Shown piece by piece: positions 46,350 through 55,747 of a stretch of 64,000 nt of DNA. The stretch is taken from the NCBI RefSeq assembly GCF_014841215.1, contig NZ_JACYTR010000002.1, forward strand, positions 148,156 to 212,155, in the 5' to 3' direction. Made by a program: the position numbers and the translations under genes. This DNA is from Pseudomarimonas arenosa. GTDB lineage: Bacteria > Pseudomonadota > Gammaproteobacteria > Xanthomonadales > Xanthomonadaceae. The notes beneath the pieces were generated by a model. The model ran no database searches and was not told the origin of the DNA. It saw only the letters and a program-made list of their open reading frames with translations. Positions within the stretch are counted from its first letter, which is position 1. Each line of letters starts with the position of its first letter.

Positions 46350-47990
46350 CTAAGATTGAGCCTGAAAGCGAATGCCGCTTGCACGGCCGGCATCGACCAT
46401 GAAGCTGTCGATCACAGCCCCCACCGCAGGGAATCGAAGCAGCCAGCCGTTGCCGACAAAGGCTTGCTCAAACACCGGCAACAAGGCGATGGGCGGCTCC
46501 TCAGATGTCTGGAGTCTCAGCTCACCTTCGTCGTGAATCAATGTCCATTGCACATCGAGTTCCGTGCTGACGTAGTGACCACAATAGCTTGCCAGCTGGT
46601 CGGCGGACGGACTGAAAGCCGGCATCCTGCAGAGTCGAAGCGGTGGCTCAGCAGACAGCTCGATATGAAGCTCAAGGCTGCCATCGACACCGAACTCCCA
46701 GCGCAGGCCGCCCTGGCCCGGCTGATCATCGAATTCGGCTCGAAGGCGGGCCAGCATGCGCAAGGGCTGCTCGCTGCCGTCATCACGTCCGTAGTACAGC
46801 ACGCCCTCGGACAAGCGCAGGCTGCGCAACAGCCGCTGTTCCTCGCTCCAGTAGACACCACAAAGCGCTTCCAGCTCGGCGTCATCCGCCAAGTACTCGC
46901 CGGAAGCCAGCCGAGCCTCAGCAGGCGACTCGAGCAATGGCGCCAAGATCAAATCGGCGACCGCATGCGCCAAATCCGTCGGGTCGAGATCGGCGCGGTT
47001 GCACAGAACCAGAAACGCAATCTCCTGTTCAGGAAAGCGCAGCAGCTCGGCCCGGTACCCAGCCCAGGCACCGCCATGCAAGACCGAGGGCAATCCACGA
47101 TAGGGCTCAATCACCAGACCGCCGCCATAGTCGGTGACCTGACCATTGCTCAAGACGCCGCACTGATGCAACTGAGCGATCAGTTTCGCTCCTCCCACCT
47201 GACCGGTGTAAAAGTTGCCATCCCAGCGGCAAAGATCCGCCACACTGGTCTGTACGCCGCCATCGCCGGTCTGCTCCCAGTTCGCCATCAACACCGCGAA
47301 CTCACGCTCGTCGAGCGGCGCGTAGGCGCAAGCGCGGTGCGGTACGACTTCCCAGCAGAACTGCAGAAAACGGGTCTGCTGCATACCCAGCGGTTCAAAC
47401 ACGTGCTGCCTGGCAAACTCGGCCAAGGACTGACCGCTGGCCCGTTGCACGATCAGCGAGAGCAGAAAATACCCGCTGTTGCAGTAGCGGAACTCACTGC
47501 CGGGCGCAAACTCCAGATAAGGTTGGCGCGCGATCATCGCCAGCGCGGCCGCTTCACTCAGGTAATCCTGATCCCTGACGCCGGCCAGATTGAGCAAGGC
47601 GATGTAGTCGCGCAGACCGCTGGTGTGATGGATCAGGTGCCTGATGGTGATGCTCTGCGCATAGCTCGGCAACTCAGGCAAGTAGCGATCGATGCTGTGT
47701 TCGAGCTCGATGGCGCCCTGCTCAGCCAGCAGGAACACACAGGCGGCGGTGAATTGTTTGGAGGTGGAGCCGATGTCAAACACCGTGCGCAGCGGATCAA
47801 TCGGCACGCCGTGCTCCACGCTGGCCAGCCCAAAGCCGCGCTGCCACAGCAGTTCGCCGCGACGACAGATGCCGATCGCACAGCCGGGCTGGCTGTCGCT
47901 GACCCGCTCACTCAGCAGGTCTTCGATCCGTGCCCCGGCACTCTCAACGCTCATCGGCACCGCGCGCTGCTGGTCAGATCTGCCCGTCAT
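46350..47990 (-). CDS. Serine hydrolase (class C beta-lactamase / PBP4* type)
   Basis: This is 546 residues from the ATG at 47990, with GGAGG 5 nt upstream. The N-terminal 340 or so residues are a beta-lactamase/transpeptidase-like domain: nucleophile motif STSK in DIGSTSKQFTAA, Y-x-N in FRYCNSGYF, and HGGAWAGYR as the third motif. The remaining 200 residues form two DUF3471-like beta barrels (LEALCGVYWSEEQ, LASYCGHYVSTEL). No signal peptide is visible, so it may be cytoplasmic. Substrates are probably D-peptides or esters; real beta-lactamase activity is not suggested by the family. Confidence 0.9.
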   Translation of the reverse strand: MTGRSDQQRAVPMSVESAGARIEDLLSERVSDSQPGCAIGICRRGELLWQRGFGLASVEHGVPIDPLRTVFDIGSTSKQFTAACVFLLAEQGAIELEHSIDRYLPELPSYAQSITIRHLIHHTSGLRDYIALLNLAGVRDQDYLSEAAALAMIARQPYLEFAPGSEFRYCNSGYFLLSLIVQRASGQSLAEFARQHVFEPLGMQQTRFLQFCWEVVPHRACAYAPLDEREFAVLMANWEQTGDGGVQTSVADLCRWDGNFYTGQVGGAKLIAQLHQCGVLSNGQVTDYGGGLVIEPYRGLPSVLHGGAWAGYRAELLRFPEQEIAFLVLCNRADLDPTDLAHAVADLILAPLLESPAEARLASGEYLADDAELEALCGVYWSEEQRLLRSLRLSEGVLYYGRDDGSEQPLRMLARLRAEFDDQPGQGGLRWEFGVDGSLELHIELSAEPPLRLCRMPAFSPSADQLASYCGHYVSTELDVQWTLIHDEGELRLQTSEEPPIALLPVFEQAFVGNGWLLRFPAVGAVIDSFMVDAGRASGIRFQAQS

Positions 47991-48214
47991 CGCCACCTCC
48001 CTGTCGCTGATCTTGTTCCCTCGGCTTGAGGATTGAACGCCCTGCCCCGCTCGGCGGCGCAGTATTCCCGGCCTGCCGGCAGCAGGGCATGGCCCAGAAG
48101 TCCCGATCGGGTCAGGTCACGAATGCCGAAGCGGGCCGTCGATGCGCTTTGCAAGTCTGGCGGCGCCACCGTCCAGACCTTACTCTTCGCCCCATTGCCG
48201 CTCCTGGAATCACT

Positions 48215-49150
48215 ATGACACTGGCGATTGAACTCCGTGGCCTGAACAAGTCCTTCGGTAGCAAGCAGGCTGTTCGTGGCCTGGATCTTGAGGTACCACA
48301 AGGTGCGCTGTACGGCATTATCGGCCCGAACGGCGCCGGCAAGACCACCTCGCTGCGGATGATGCTATCGATTCTGTTTCCCGACAGCGGATCGATCCGC
48401 GTGTTGGGTGCCGACAGTGCACTCAAGGCCAAGGACCGGATCGGCTACCTGCCCGAGGAGCGCGGCGTGTACCGCAAGATGCGGGTCGGCGATTTTCTAG
48501 AGCATATGGCGGTACTGAAGGGCGTGCCACGCAATGAAGCCGGCAAGCGCATCAGCGACTGGCTGGAGCGCGTGGGGCTGGCCGATGTGGCAAAGAAGAA
48601 ATGCGAAGAGCTGTCCAAGGGCATGCAGCAGAAGGTGCAGTTCATCGCTGCCGTCGTCCATCAACCCGACCTGTTGATTCTTGACGAGCCATTCAGTGGT
48701 CTCGACCCGGTCAATATGCGCCTGCTGAAGTCACTGATCCTGGAACAGCACCAGCGCGGCGTGACCGTGTTGTTCTCCACCCATGTGATGCCGCAGGCAG
48801 AGCAGATCTGCCAACACATCATCATGATTCACCAAGGGCAGAAGGTGCTGGACGATCCGCTCGAGGCGATACGCCGGCGCTACGCCCCGCATGCCCTGCT
48901 GCTGCACCCGATCGACGACAGCGCCGACGGTGGAGATCTGACGCGAATTGAAGGCATCCGCAGCAGCAGCAAGCAGGAATCGGGCTGGCGCCTGGAGCTT
49001 GAACCCGGCCATGCCCCGGCAGAGGCGCTGCGCCGAGTCACCCAGGAGATCGCCACCCGACGCATCGAACTGCTGCAACCGACCCTGGAGGACGTCTTCA
49101 TCAGCCTGGCTATCAAAGATGCCCCGGCGGCTCAGGAGGTGATCGCATGA
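48215..49150 (+). CDS. ABC transporter ATP-binding protein (NatA type)
   Basis: This 311-residue ATPase has Walker A GPNGAGKTTS, the Q-loop region, ABC signature as LSKGMQQKVQ, Walker B LLILDEPFSGLDP and the switch His in LFSTHVMPQAE. A C-terminal extension of about 90 residues ends in PTLEDVFISLA, typical of NatA-like and drug-export ATPases. The ATG at 48215 is chosen because it begins the conserved strand. It overlaps the permease start by 4 nt (ATGA). It exports sodium, a drug or a peptide; the substrate is unknown. Confidence 0.93.
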   Translation: MTLAIELRGLNKSFGSKQAVRGLDLEVPQGALYGIIGPNGAGKTTSLRMMLSILFPDSGSIRVLGADSALKAKDRIGYLPEERGVYRKMRVGDFLEHMAVLKGVPRNEAGKRISDWLERVGLADVAKKKCEELSKGMQQKVQFIAAVVHQPDLLILDEPFSGLDPVNMRLLKSLILEQHQRGVTVLFSTHVMPQAEQICQHIIMIHQGQKVLDDPLEAIRRRYAPHALLLHPIDDSADGGDLTRIEGIRSSSKQESGWRLELEPGHAPAEALRRVTQEIATRRIELLQPTLEDVFISLAIKDAPAAQEVIA

Positions 49151-50532
49151 ACAAGATCTTGCAGGTTGCACGTCGCGAGTTTGTGGCCACAGTGATGACC
49201 AAGGCGTTCCTGTTCGGTCTGTTGATCGTACCGGCCATGATGGTGTTGATGATCTGGTTGCTGCCCTTCCTTATCAACCAGAAGGCGCCGCCGATCGAGG
49301 GCGAGATTGCCCTGCTGGACCGCAGTGGCGTGGTCGCCGAAGCAGCCAAACAGCATCTTTCACCGGAAGGATTCGCCTCGCGCCGTCGCGATTTCGAAGC
49401 GCGCTTCGATGCTGCCATGCCCGGTGGAGTAAGAAAGGTCGTCGACAGCGATCTGGCGCGCTCCAAGATCGATGAAGGACTGGCTCAGGTGCTCGGCGAG
49501 GTGCCGAAGCTGCGGGTGCACGTGTTGGCCGATGACGCCGCGCTGGAAGCGGCCAAGGAGCAGCTGCGCCAATCGGAACGGCAGAAGGACAGCAAGCTGC
49601 TTGCCATCATCGAGATCGAGGCCGATGCGGTCGACGCCGAGGCCGCGGCCCTGGGCAGCTATCTGCTGTACGTTCGCGACAAGCTCGACGTGCGCTTGCT
49701 CGATGAGCTGCGTGACGGTATGAAGCAAGCCCTGGTCGCCTCGCGCCTGGGCGCACGCCAGCTCGACCCGGCCGAAGTGCGCCGATTGACCTCGGTGCCA
49801 CGGGTGGCGCCGATCAAACTCAGTGCTCAGGGCGACAGCAAGCGCAATGAGATCGCCAGCGCCCTTCTGCCGATGGCCTTCATGGTGCTGATGTTCATCG
49901 CGGTGATGACGGCCGGCCAGCAGCTGATGACTTCGACCATCGAGGAAAAGGCCAGTCGGGTAGTGGAACTGTTGCTGGCGGCGGTGTCGCCCACCGAATT
50001 GATGGCCGGCAAGATTCTCGGTCAGCTGGCAGTCGGTGCGCTGATGCTGGCCCTGTACGGCGCGATCGGGCTGCTTGGGCTGATCAGCTTTGCTGCCATG
50101 GGCCTGCTCGATCTCAGCCTGCTGTTCTATCTGTTCGTATTCTTCCTGATTGCCTACGTCACCCTGGCCAGCCTGATGGCAGCGATCGGCGCCGCTGTGA
50201 ACGAACTGCGAGAAGCGCAGACTTTGTTGACCCCGGTGATCCTGACCATGGTGTTTCCGATGATGCTGTGGATGCCGATCAGTCGCGATCCGAACTCGAT
50301 GTTAGCGATGGTGACCAGCATCCTTCCGCCCACCGGCCCGTTCGTGATGATCATCCGCATGAGTTCGAGCAGCCCGCCGCCGATGTGGGAAGTCTGGCTG
50401 TCGATCGGCCTCGGCATTCTCGGCGCCTGGCTGGCTGTCTGGTTTGCCGGCAAGGTATTCCGCATCGGCCTGCTGATGCACGGCAAGCCGCCCAGCTTCA
50501 TGACCCTGTTGCGTTGGGCGCGCATGGCATGA
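49147..50532 (+). CDS. ABC-2 type permease (NatB type)
   Basis: This 461-residue partner of the ATPase has one membrane segment near the N-terminus (AFLFGLLIVPAMMVLMIWLLPFL) and a large outside loop at about 45-235 (mixed alpha/beta, Asp/Lys-rich). Five or so C-terminal membrane segments follow from about 240. The SSTIEEKASRVVELLLAAVSPTELMAGKILGQ-type block is the family's coupling region. It is translationally coupled to the ATPase. It belongs to the NatB/CcmB-like ABC-2 export group. Confidence 0.92.
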   Translation: MNKILQVARREFVATVMTKAFLFGLLIVPAMMVLMIWLLPFLINQKAPPIEGEIALLDRSGVVAEAAKQHLSPEGFASRRRDFEARFDAAMPGGVRKVVDSDLARSKIDEGLAQVLGEVPKLRVHVLADDAALEAAKEQLRQSERQKDSKLLAIIEIEADAVDAEAAALGSYLLYVRDKLDVRLLDELRDGMKQALVASRLGARQLDPAEVRRLTSVPRVAPIKLSAQGDSKRNEIASALLPMAFMVLMFIAVMTAGQQLMTSTIEEKASRVVELLLAAVSPTELMAGKILGQLAVGALMLALYGAIGLLGLISFAAMGLLDLSLLFYLFVFFLIAYVTLASLMAAIGAAVNELREAQTLLTPVILTMVFPMMLWMPISRDPNSMLAMVTSILPPTGPFVMIIRMSSSSPPPMWEVWLSIGLGILGAWLAVWFAGKVFRIGLLMHGKPPSFMTLLRWARMA

Positions 50533-50608
50533 CCGGAACATCGAGCTGAGGTCGTGTTGCATGGGTCGGCTGCGAATTGTCGCGCCGACCCGCAGCCCAG
50601 CAGCCTGG

Positions 50609-51913
50609 TCAGCGGTACCGAGCAGGCCTGCTTAACCAGTAATTCAGCCCATAGAGCAGCGATCCGAAAAGCAGAAACAACAGCGTACCGAGCCAGGTGC
50701 TGGCACCGACCTGGGTCAGCAGGAACAGGCAAACCGCGGCGGCCAAGGCCGGCACCAGAGGGCCCAGAGGCAAACGCAGGGCCTCGGCGGCCCCGATCCG
50801 ATTGCCGTAGATGCGCGGCATCGAGGCCAGACTGGCCAGATAAATCAGCAATCGGGTCAGCACGCTGAGTCCGGCCAGCCAGACAAAACTGCCCCAGGTA
50901 GCCAACAGCAAGGCGGCCGCGGCGTAGAACAGAATCGAATTGGCCGGCGTGGCGAATCTCGGGTGGACGCTGGCAAACCACGTCGGCAGGCTGCCTTCGC
51001 GAGCCAGGGCATAGGTGACGCGCGGCGTCGACAACATGGATCCCGCCAGATTGCCACCGACAGACGCCACCAGTCCCAGCATCATCACGCTGGCCCCCGG
51101 CACCCCCAACAGGGCATTCGCCAGATCGACCATGGGCCGCTCGCTTTCGGCAAGACCAGGCAAATGTTTCAGCGACACCCACTGCAAGCCGGCATACAGC
51201 AAGGCCACGATCAACAAGGCGCTCATCAGCGCCCGCGGCAGATCACGTTGCGGCTGCCTGGCCTCGCCTGCCGGCACCAGTCCCGATTCGAAACCGACAT
51301 AGGCGTAGAGCACCAGCAGCACGGCCGCCGGCCAATCGGGTGCAAAGTCAGACTCCGCGATCGGTACCGCGATCGGATCGCTGGCCAGCCCCAGCCCGAC
51401 GACCAGCAGCAGAGGGCTGAATTTGAGCACGGTCAGCACCGCCATCGTACCCACCGCCCGCGTCGCGCCCCAGACATTGTTAAGCGCCAAGACGCCACAG
51501 ATCAGCGTCAGCAGGGTCAGCCTTCCGGCTCCGCTGGCCCAGGTCGGAAAGAAAAGGCCGATCGCCGACACCAGCAGCACCAGATTTGCGCTGAACGCAG
51601 TCAGCCGCGCCACCCAGAACGCCCACCCGGTCTGAAAGGAAGCAAACCTTCCCAGCCCTGCTTCCACATACAGAACTGGGCCACCGGTGCCGTCGAAACG
51701 ACTGGCTAGCGCGGCGAAACTCCACATGATCGGCAACACGACCAGGGCGCACAGTACAAACACCCAGGGGCTGTACGGGCCGGCCAGCTTCGCCGCGCCA
51801 GCGCCCAAGCCGAAAATGCCCGCGCCGATCATGCCATTGACGATGATCAGCCACAGTCCGACGACGCCGAGCTGGCGTACCAGACCAGGCTTGCCCGCTG
51901 CCGAATCAGTCAC
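50609..51913 (-). CDS. APC-family amino acid permease
   Basis: This is 434 residues from the GTG at 51913 (a TTG lies 11 codons upstream). It has about twelve membrane segments. The APC signature is GVVGLWLIIVNGMIGAGIFGLGAGAAKLAG in the first segments, where GMIGAGIF binds the substrate backbone, and LYAYVGFESGLVPAGEARQPQRDLPRALMSALL marks TM6-7. It imports or exchanges amino acids or amines; the specificity is unknown. The upstream side (51914-52039) leads into a repeat array. Confidence 0.92.
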   Translation of the reverse strand: MTDSAAGKPGLVRQLGVVGLWLIIVNGMIGAGIFGLGAGAAKLAGPYSPWVFVLCALVVLPIMWSFAALASRFDGTGGPVLYVEAGLGRFASFQTGWAFWVARLTAFSANLVLLVSAIGLFFPTWASGAGRLTLLTLICGVLALNNVWGATRAVGTMAVLTVLKFSPLLLVVGLGLASDPIAVPIAESDFAPDWPAAVLLVLYAYVGFESGLVPAGEARQPQRDLPRALMSALLIVALLYAGLQWVSLKHLPGLAESERPMVDLANALLGVPGASVMMLGLVASVGGNLAGSMLSTPRVTYALAREGSLPTWFASVHPRFATPANSILFYAAAALLLATWGSFVWLAGLSVLTRLLIYLASLASMPRIYGNRIGAAEALRLPLGPLVPALAAAVCLFLLTQVGASTWLGTLLFLLFGSLLYGLNYWLSRPARYR

Positions 51914-52039
51914 GGGAAAGCCGCCCGCAGCACATGCGCAGGCCAAACACCGGCGAGTCAGACCTCATCTCGGGAACTCAAGCTAAGTATCGGGCAAGCC
52001 TAGCCGGACACATCTCAGCGCGCCAGCCGCGCAGGCGAG

Positions 52040-52595
52040 CCCGCCTATTTCATGAGGGGGCGCGGATGATCACCGAGGATTTTGCGTCGCGTGCAAGGCG
52101 CGACCAGCCCAAGTGGTGGCCCCACTTGGGAAAGGTCGGGACGTGGTCCCGCGTAGCTGCGAAAGCAGCCGTTGCCGCGCAGCGGCCGACCGAGCGTAGG
52201 GAAGGCGCAGGCTGCGCAGCAGCCGTTGCCGCGCAGCGGCCGACCGAGCGTAGCGAAGGCGCAGGCTGCGCAGCAGCCGTTGCCGCGCAGCGGCCGACCG
52301 AGCGCAGCGCACGCGGGAAGGGCCATGGATGGCCCTGCTCTGGGAGCGAGGAAGGCGCAGGCTGCGCAGCGGCCGACCGAGCGTAGCGCACGCGGGAAGG
52401 GCCATGGATGGCCCTGCTCTGGGAGCGAGGAAGGCGCAGGCTGCGCAGCGGCCGTTGCCGCGCAGCGGCCGACCGAGCGTAGCGAAAGCGCAGGCTGCGC
52501 AGCGGCCGTTGCCGCGCAGCGGCCGACCGAGCGTAGCGAAGGCGCAGGCTGCGCAGCGGCCGTTGCCGCGCAGCGGCCGACCGAGCGCAGCGAAA
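52040..52595 (+). repeat. MITE-like head with 54-nt tandem array (7 units)
   Basis: The head starts CCCGCCTATTTC and contains a hairpin block (CCCAAGTGG ... CCACTTGGG). It is followed by 7 copies of a 54-nt unit built around GGCCGACCGAGCG, GCGCAGGCTGCGCAGC and GCCGTTGCC. In two units a 42-nt module with GGGCCAT-GG-ATGGCCC is inserted. Unit and module are both multiples of 3, so no frame is shifted. It lies between the divergent permease and the gene at 52695. Long ORFs crossing it are an artefact of composition. Confidence 0.85.
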
Positions 52596-52694
52596 CGATA
52601 AGCTAAGAGAGGCGAGACCGGCATGCCGTCCACCCAAGCGCCGGCAGTGACGCCGGCGTATACTGCCGGGGTCGAAGCTGCCTGGGAGGATTTC

Positions 52695-53783
52695 ATGATC
52701 CGTTCCGCCTTCGAGAACCCGCTCTTGGCCAGGATATCGCTGTCGATCTGGGGCCTGGCCTGGCTGGCCTGGCCTGCGCCATTGCTGGCCGTCGATGCGC
52801 TCGAGCGCAAGCACGCGATGACTGCGCCGAAAGCCGAGATCCTGCTGTTGCAACCGATGAATCTGTATCCGGACAACTGCGTGACGGCCGAGCCGCCGTC
52901 GACGCCGCGCGGCCAGCGCGTGAGCTTTGACACGCTGGCGTTCAGCCTCGACTACGCGCAGGCGTTTGCTACTACCGCAAGCCTATGGCGCGAACCCTGC
53001 GGCAGCGAAAAATCGGCCGTGCTGTTGCGGATCGAGCATCCCGCGCAGGCCAGCGGGCCGCTCAACCTGCCTTCGGTGGAACTGCGGCCGGAGCAGGGAA
53101 AGGGCCTGATTACCCTGATTCCGCATCTGAACTTCACTCGCATTCCCGATGACCCGCGTGCGCTGGCTCGGGTGTTCGAAGTGTCGGAGACCCTTTTCTT
53201 GCAAGCCTATGAAGTGGATGGTCTGGAGTTCGACCCCAACGAGGAGATCACCCTCAGCTTCGGCACCCGGCTGTTCAATGAAGTCATCGCATCGCAACCG
53301 CCCGGCTTCGTATCCGCCCCCGCCACCCTGCCTGCGTACGATCCCAGCCTGTACGCCGAAGCCGAACTGCCGGATCTGCTCACTGCGCATATCACCGGCT
53401 CCTATTCCGATCCGGAGCGGCCGGGCGAGGGCTTTCTGATCGAACTGGCCCAGGTCGGCGACAACCAGGTGCTGGCCTTGACCTGGTTCACTTTTGCCGA
53501 CGATGGCCGCCAGTTCTGGCTGGTGGGCGCCGCCCCGATACAGGCCGGTCAACGTCAGGTGCAACTTGAACTTCGCACCTCGCAAGGCGGCCGAATCGCC
53601 GGCAACTTCGGCCAAACCGCGGTGACTTCGCGACTCTGGGGCACGATCAGCCTGGCGCTGCGTGCCTGCAACCGGCTCGAGTTCCAGTTCCAATCTACCC
53701 ACAACGCCAGCGATATGCCGGTGGCCAGCGGCAACCGAACATGGACCCGGCTGACCCAGATCGCGCAGTTGGGCTGCGATTGA
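52695..53783 (+). CDS. Exported hypothetical protein
   Basis: This is 362 residues from the ATG at 52695, with a GGGAGG site 5 nt upstream, which excludes the longer frame. It has a signal peptide (ISLSIWGLAWLAWPAPLLA). The body is beta-rich with a conserved-looking block (PDLLTAHITGSYSDPERPGEGFLIELAQVGDNQVLALTWFTFADDGRQFWLVG), seen in exported proteins of this bacterial group. It ends with a Cys pair region. The domain resembles a lipocalin-like or beta-sandwich module. I do not recognise a function. It lies 100 nt after a repeat array. Confidence 0.65.
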   Translation: MIRSAFENPLLARISLSIWGLAWLAWPAPLLAVDALERKHAMTAPKAEILLLQPMNLYPDNCVTAEPPSTPRGQRVSFDTLAFSLDYAQAFATTASLWREPCGSEKSAVLLRIEHPAQASGPLNLPSVELRPEQGKGLITLIPHLNFTRIPDDPRALARVFEVSETLFLQAYEVDGLEFDPNEEITLSFGTRLFNEVIASQPPGFVSAPATLPAYDPSLYAEAELPDLLTAHITGSYSDPERPGEGFLIELAQVGDNQVLALTWFTFADDGRQFWLVGAAPIQAGQRQVQLELRTSQGGRIAGNFGQTAVTSRLWGTISLALRACNRLEFQFQSTHNASDMPVASGNRTWTRLTQIAQLGCD

Positions 53784-53843
53784 TGCTGGTTGCTGCCGCT
53801 GGGCAACTGGCTAGGAATTGCACGAGTTGCCGCGGGACTTTGG

Positions 53844-55091
53844 CTACTGCGACCCCAACATTTGGTTCAATCGGGCGGTGGGCTGGTAGCCGGGTAGTTC
53901 GCGTTTGATCTCGTCTAGACGCTGGCGAGCGGCATCGAGTTGGCCTGACTTGGCCAGGGTTTCCAACTGCAGGCTAAGCGCGGCGGGTCTGTCGGGAAAG
54001 CGCTGCAGAAACGGGGCAAGCACGCGTAGCACGCTGTCGCCGCTTTGAAACATGGCAAGAATCTGCGCCTTGTACAGCCACTCGTTGGGGTCGGTGCCCA
54101 GCATGGCGTCGATGGTGTCGGGCGCCCGCTCAACGCCTTCGGCCACGCGTAGAAAGCGCCAGGCCTGAGCCGCTTCTTCTCGCTGGCGTTCGCTCAGCGG
54201 TAGCAGCATGGGCTCGCCATTGACGGCGACCTGCGGCCGCGCATCGGGCGCTGCCGGCAACAGGCCACACGAGGCAAACGCCTGGTTGAGAGTATCGGTG
54301 TTGCCAGCCCGATGTACGCTCATCAGCTGCACCATTCGCGCGCCCACCGAGCCGGCCCGACGCAACCGCTCGCTAAGTCCGGCTTCGGCGCAGCGGGCCA
54401 GCCAGGGGGCGATCTCGGCCATGCGCTGGGTTGGGCTGCGGCCTTTGCGCGAGCCGACAGTGCTGGGGAACTTGATCGCCGAGGTGCTGGCCGCGCTGGC
54501 CACCACCAAGGCTGGGTCGTGAAAGAACTTCGACCACATGTATACGTCCGAGGTGCCGGCGCTCCACGGTGCGCAGGTCCAGCCTTCTGGCAGGCGCAGA
54601 TAGGCTTCACGTCGATACCCGACATAATTGATCCCGGCACTTAACGGTGCCCTGCGTTGGCAGGCGGCGCGCATGCTGGGCGTGCCATGATTGACCGGCC
54701 ACCATTCGGCATCCTCACCACTGACCGCAACGCGCAGCGGCGCCTGGTTCACCCACTCGGCATGTTCCAGCAGCTCCAGCATCAGATCGATGTGTTCAGG
54801 CAGCCAGACATCGTCGTCGCTCAGATGCAACACGAACTCGGCCGTGCTGGCGCGGATGATCGGGTCGCGATAGAGCTCGCCAAAGCGTTCGGATTTCGGC
54901 TGCCAGACAGCGCTGATCCTGGCATCTTCGGCGCGGATGGCCTCGATGATCTCGGCACTGCGATCGGGCGCGCCATCGCCAATCACCACCATTTCCCAGT
55001 CGCGAAAGTGCTGGGCCCGCACGCTGGCGATTGACACATGCAGGGTGTCGGCGTGATCGAAGGTGGGGCAGAGGATCAGTACCTTGGCCAT
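53844..55091 (-). CDS. Family 2 glycosyltransferase
   Basis: This 415-residue protein has a GT2 catalytic domain at about 1-240: VLILCPTFDHADTLHVSIASVRAQHFRDWEMVVIGDGAPDRSAEII, then EFVLHLSDDDVWLPEHIDLM with the DDD metal motif. A C-terminal region of about 130 residues is helical and TPR-like (LDAARQRLDEIKRELPGY). No membrane segment is seen. It probably adds a sugar to a surface glycan. Two RmlC-like cupin genes lie upstream on the same strand 100 nt away, which suggests a small glycan-modification cluster. Confidence 0.9.
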   Translation of the reverse strand: MAKVLILCPTFDHADTLHVSIASVRAQHFRDWEMVVIGDGAPDRSAEIIEAIRAEDARISAVWQPKSERFGELYRDPIIRASTAEFVLHLSDDDVWLPEHIDLMLELLEHAEWVNQAPLRVAVSGEDAEWWPVNHGTPSMRAACQRRAPLSAGINYVGYRREAYLRLPEGWTCAPWSAGTSDVYMWSKFFHDPALVVASAASTSAIKFPSTVGSRKGRSPTQRMAEIAPWLARCAEAGLSERLRRAGSVGARMVQLMSVHRAGNTDTLNQAFASCGLLPAAPDARPQVAVNGEPMLLPLSERQREEAAQAWRFLRVAEGVERAPDTIDAMLGTDPNEWLYKAQILAMFQSGDSVLRVLAPFLQRFPDRPAALSLQLETLAKSGQLDAARQRLDEIKRELPGYQPTARLNQMLGSQ

Positions 55092-55192
55092 GGATTATTG
55101 CTCCGGCGAGTTAAGGTCTTGACTCGCCGGAGCGAGTGAGCCCCTGGATGGGCTGTTTGCGAGCGGCGCCGACGGCGCCGTGAAGCGCCGGA

Positions 55193-55747
55193 TCAACAGT
55201 CCGCTGCCTTAGCTGCCGCCAGGCGCGCGCTTACTTGCTCAACCAACTGCTTGGCGCTGGGCCAATGCTGATCGCGCGCCAGAACGCGTGGCGAAATCGA
55301 TGGCCAGGGGATGGCCAGCCAGGGGTCATCCCAGCAGCAGCCCAGCTTGTCCTCGGCATCGAAGCGCCGACTCAGCGCGGCCAGCACCAGGGCATCGGTT
55401 TCGAAGTACAAGCCGTGGGCGATGCCGACCGGTATGGTCACCGCCAGCGGGCTCTTGGCGTCGAGTTCAACCACACAGCGGGCGCGAAAACTCGGCGAGT
55501 CGCTGCGTAGGTCGGCCAGCCCGAGCAAGGCCCTTCCTTCGAGGGCGAGGTAGACGTCGGTGTTTTCGCAATGCACCGCCATGCCACGCAATACGCCAGC
55601 CTGCGATTGCAGGGCATTCCATTGCGCCACCGGAACGGCACCCTCCCAACTATTGCGGCTCAGCTCAAACAATACGCCGCGCTGGTCGTGACGCGCAATC
55701 AATGGGCGCACCTGCACATCCGCTGGCAGTGAACCGCTCAGCAGCAC
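55193..55747 (-). CDS. RmlC-like cupin (sugar epimerase paralogue), second of a pair
   Basis: This is 184 residues from a GTG at 55747 that overlaps the stop of the preceding paralogue by 10 nt. The cupin follows the RmlC plan: RGVLFELSRNSWEGAVPVAQWNALQSQAGVLRGMAVHCENTDVYLALEGRALLGLADLRSDSPSF, then IPVGIAHGLYF. The His of the RmlC catalytic dyad (RGMH in the paralogue) is replaced by Ala (RGMA), so catalysis is doubtful and a binding or structural role may have taken over. It is tightly coupled to the upstream gene and followed by the GT2 gene. Confidence 0.8.
   Translation of the reverse strand: MLLSGSLPADVQVRPLIARHDQRGVLFELSRNSWEGAVPVAQWNALQSQAGVLRGMAVHCENTDVYLALEGRALLGLADLRSDSPSFRARCVVELDAKSPLAVTIPVGIAHGLYFETDALVLAALSRRFDAEDKLGCCWDDPWLAIPWPSISPRVLARDQHWPSAKQLVEQVSARLAAAKAADC

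Noticed and set aside
46356..48029. 557-residue plus-strand frame
   Set aside because: It is fully antisense to the serine hydrolase gene, which has all catalytic motifs and a ribosome site.
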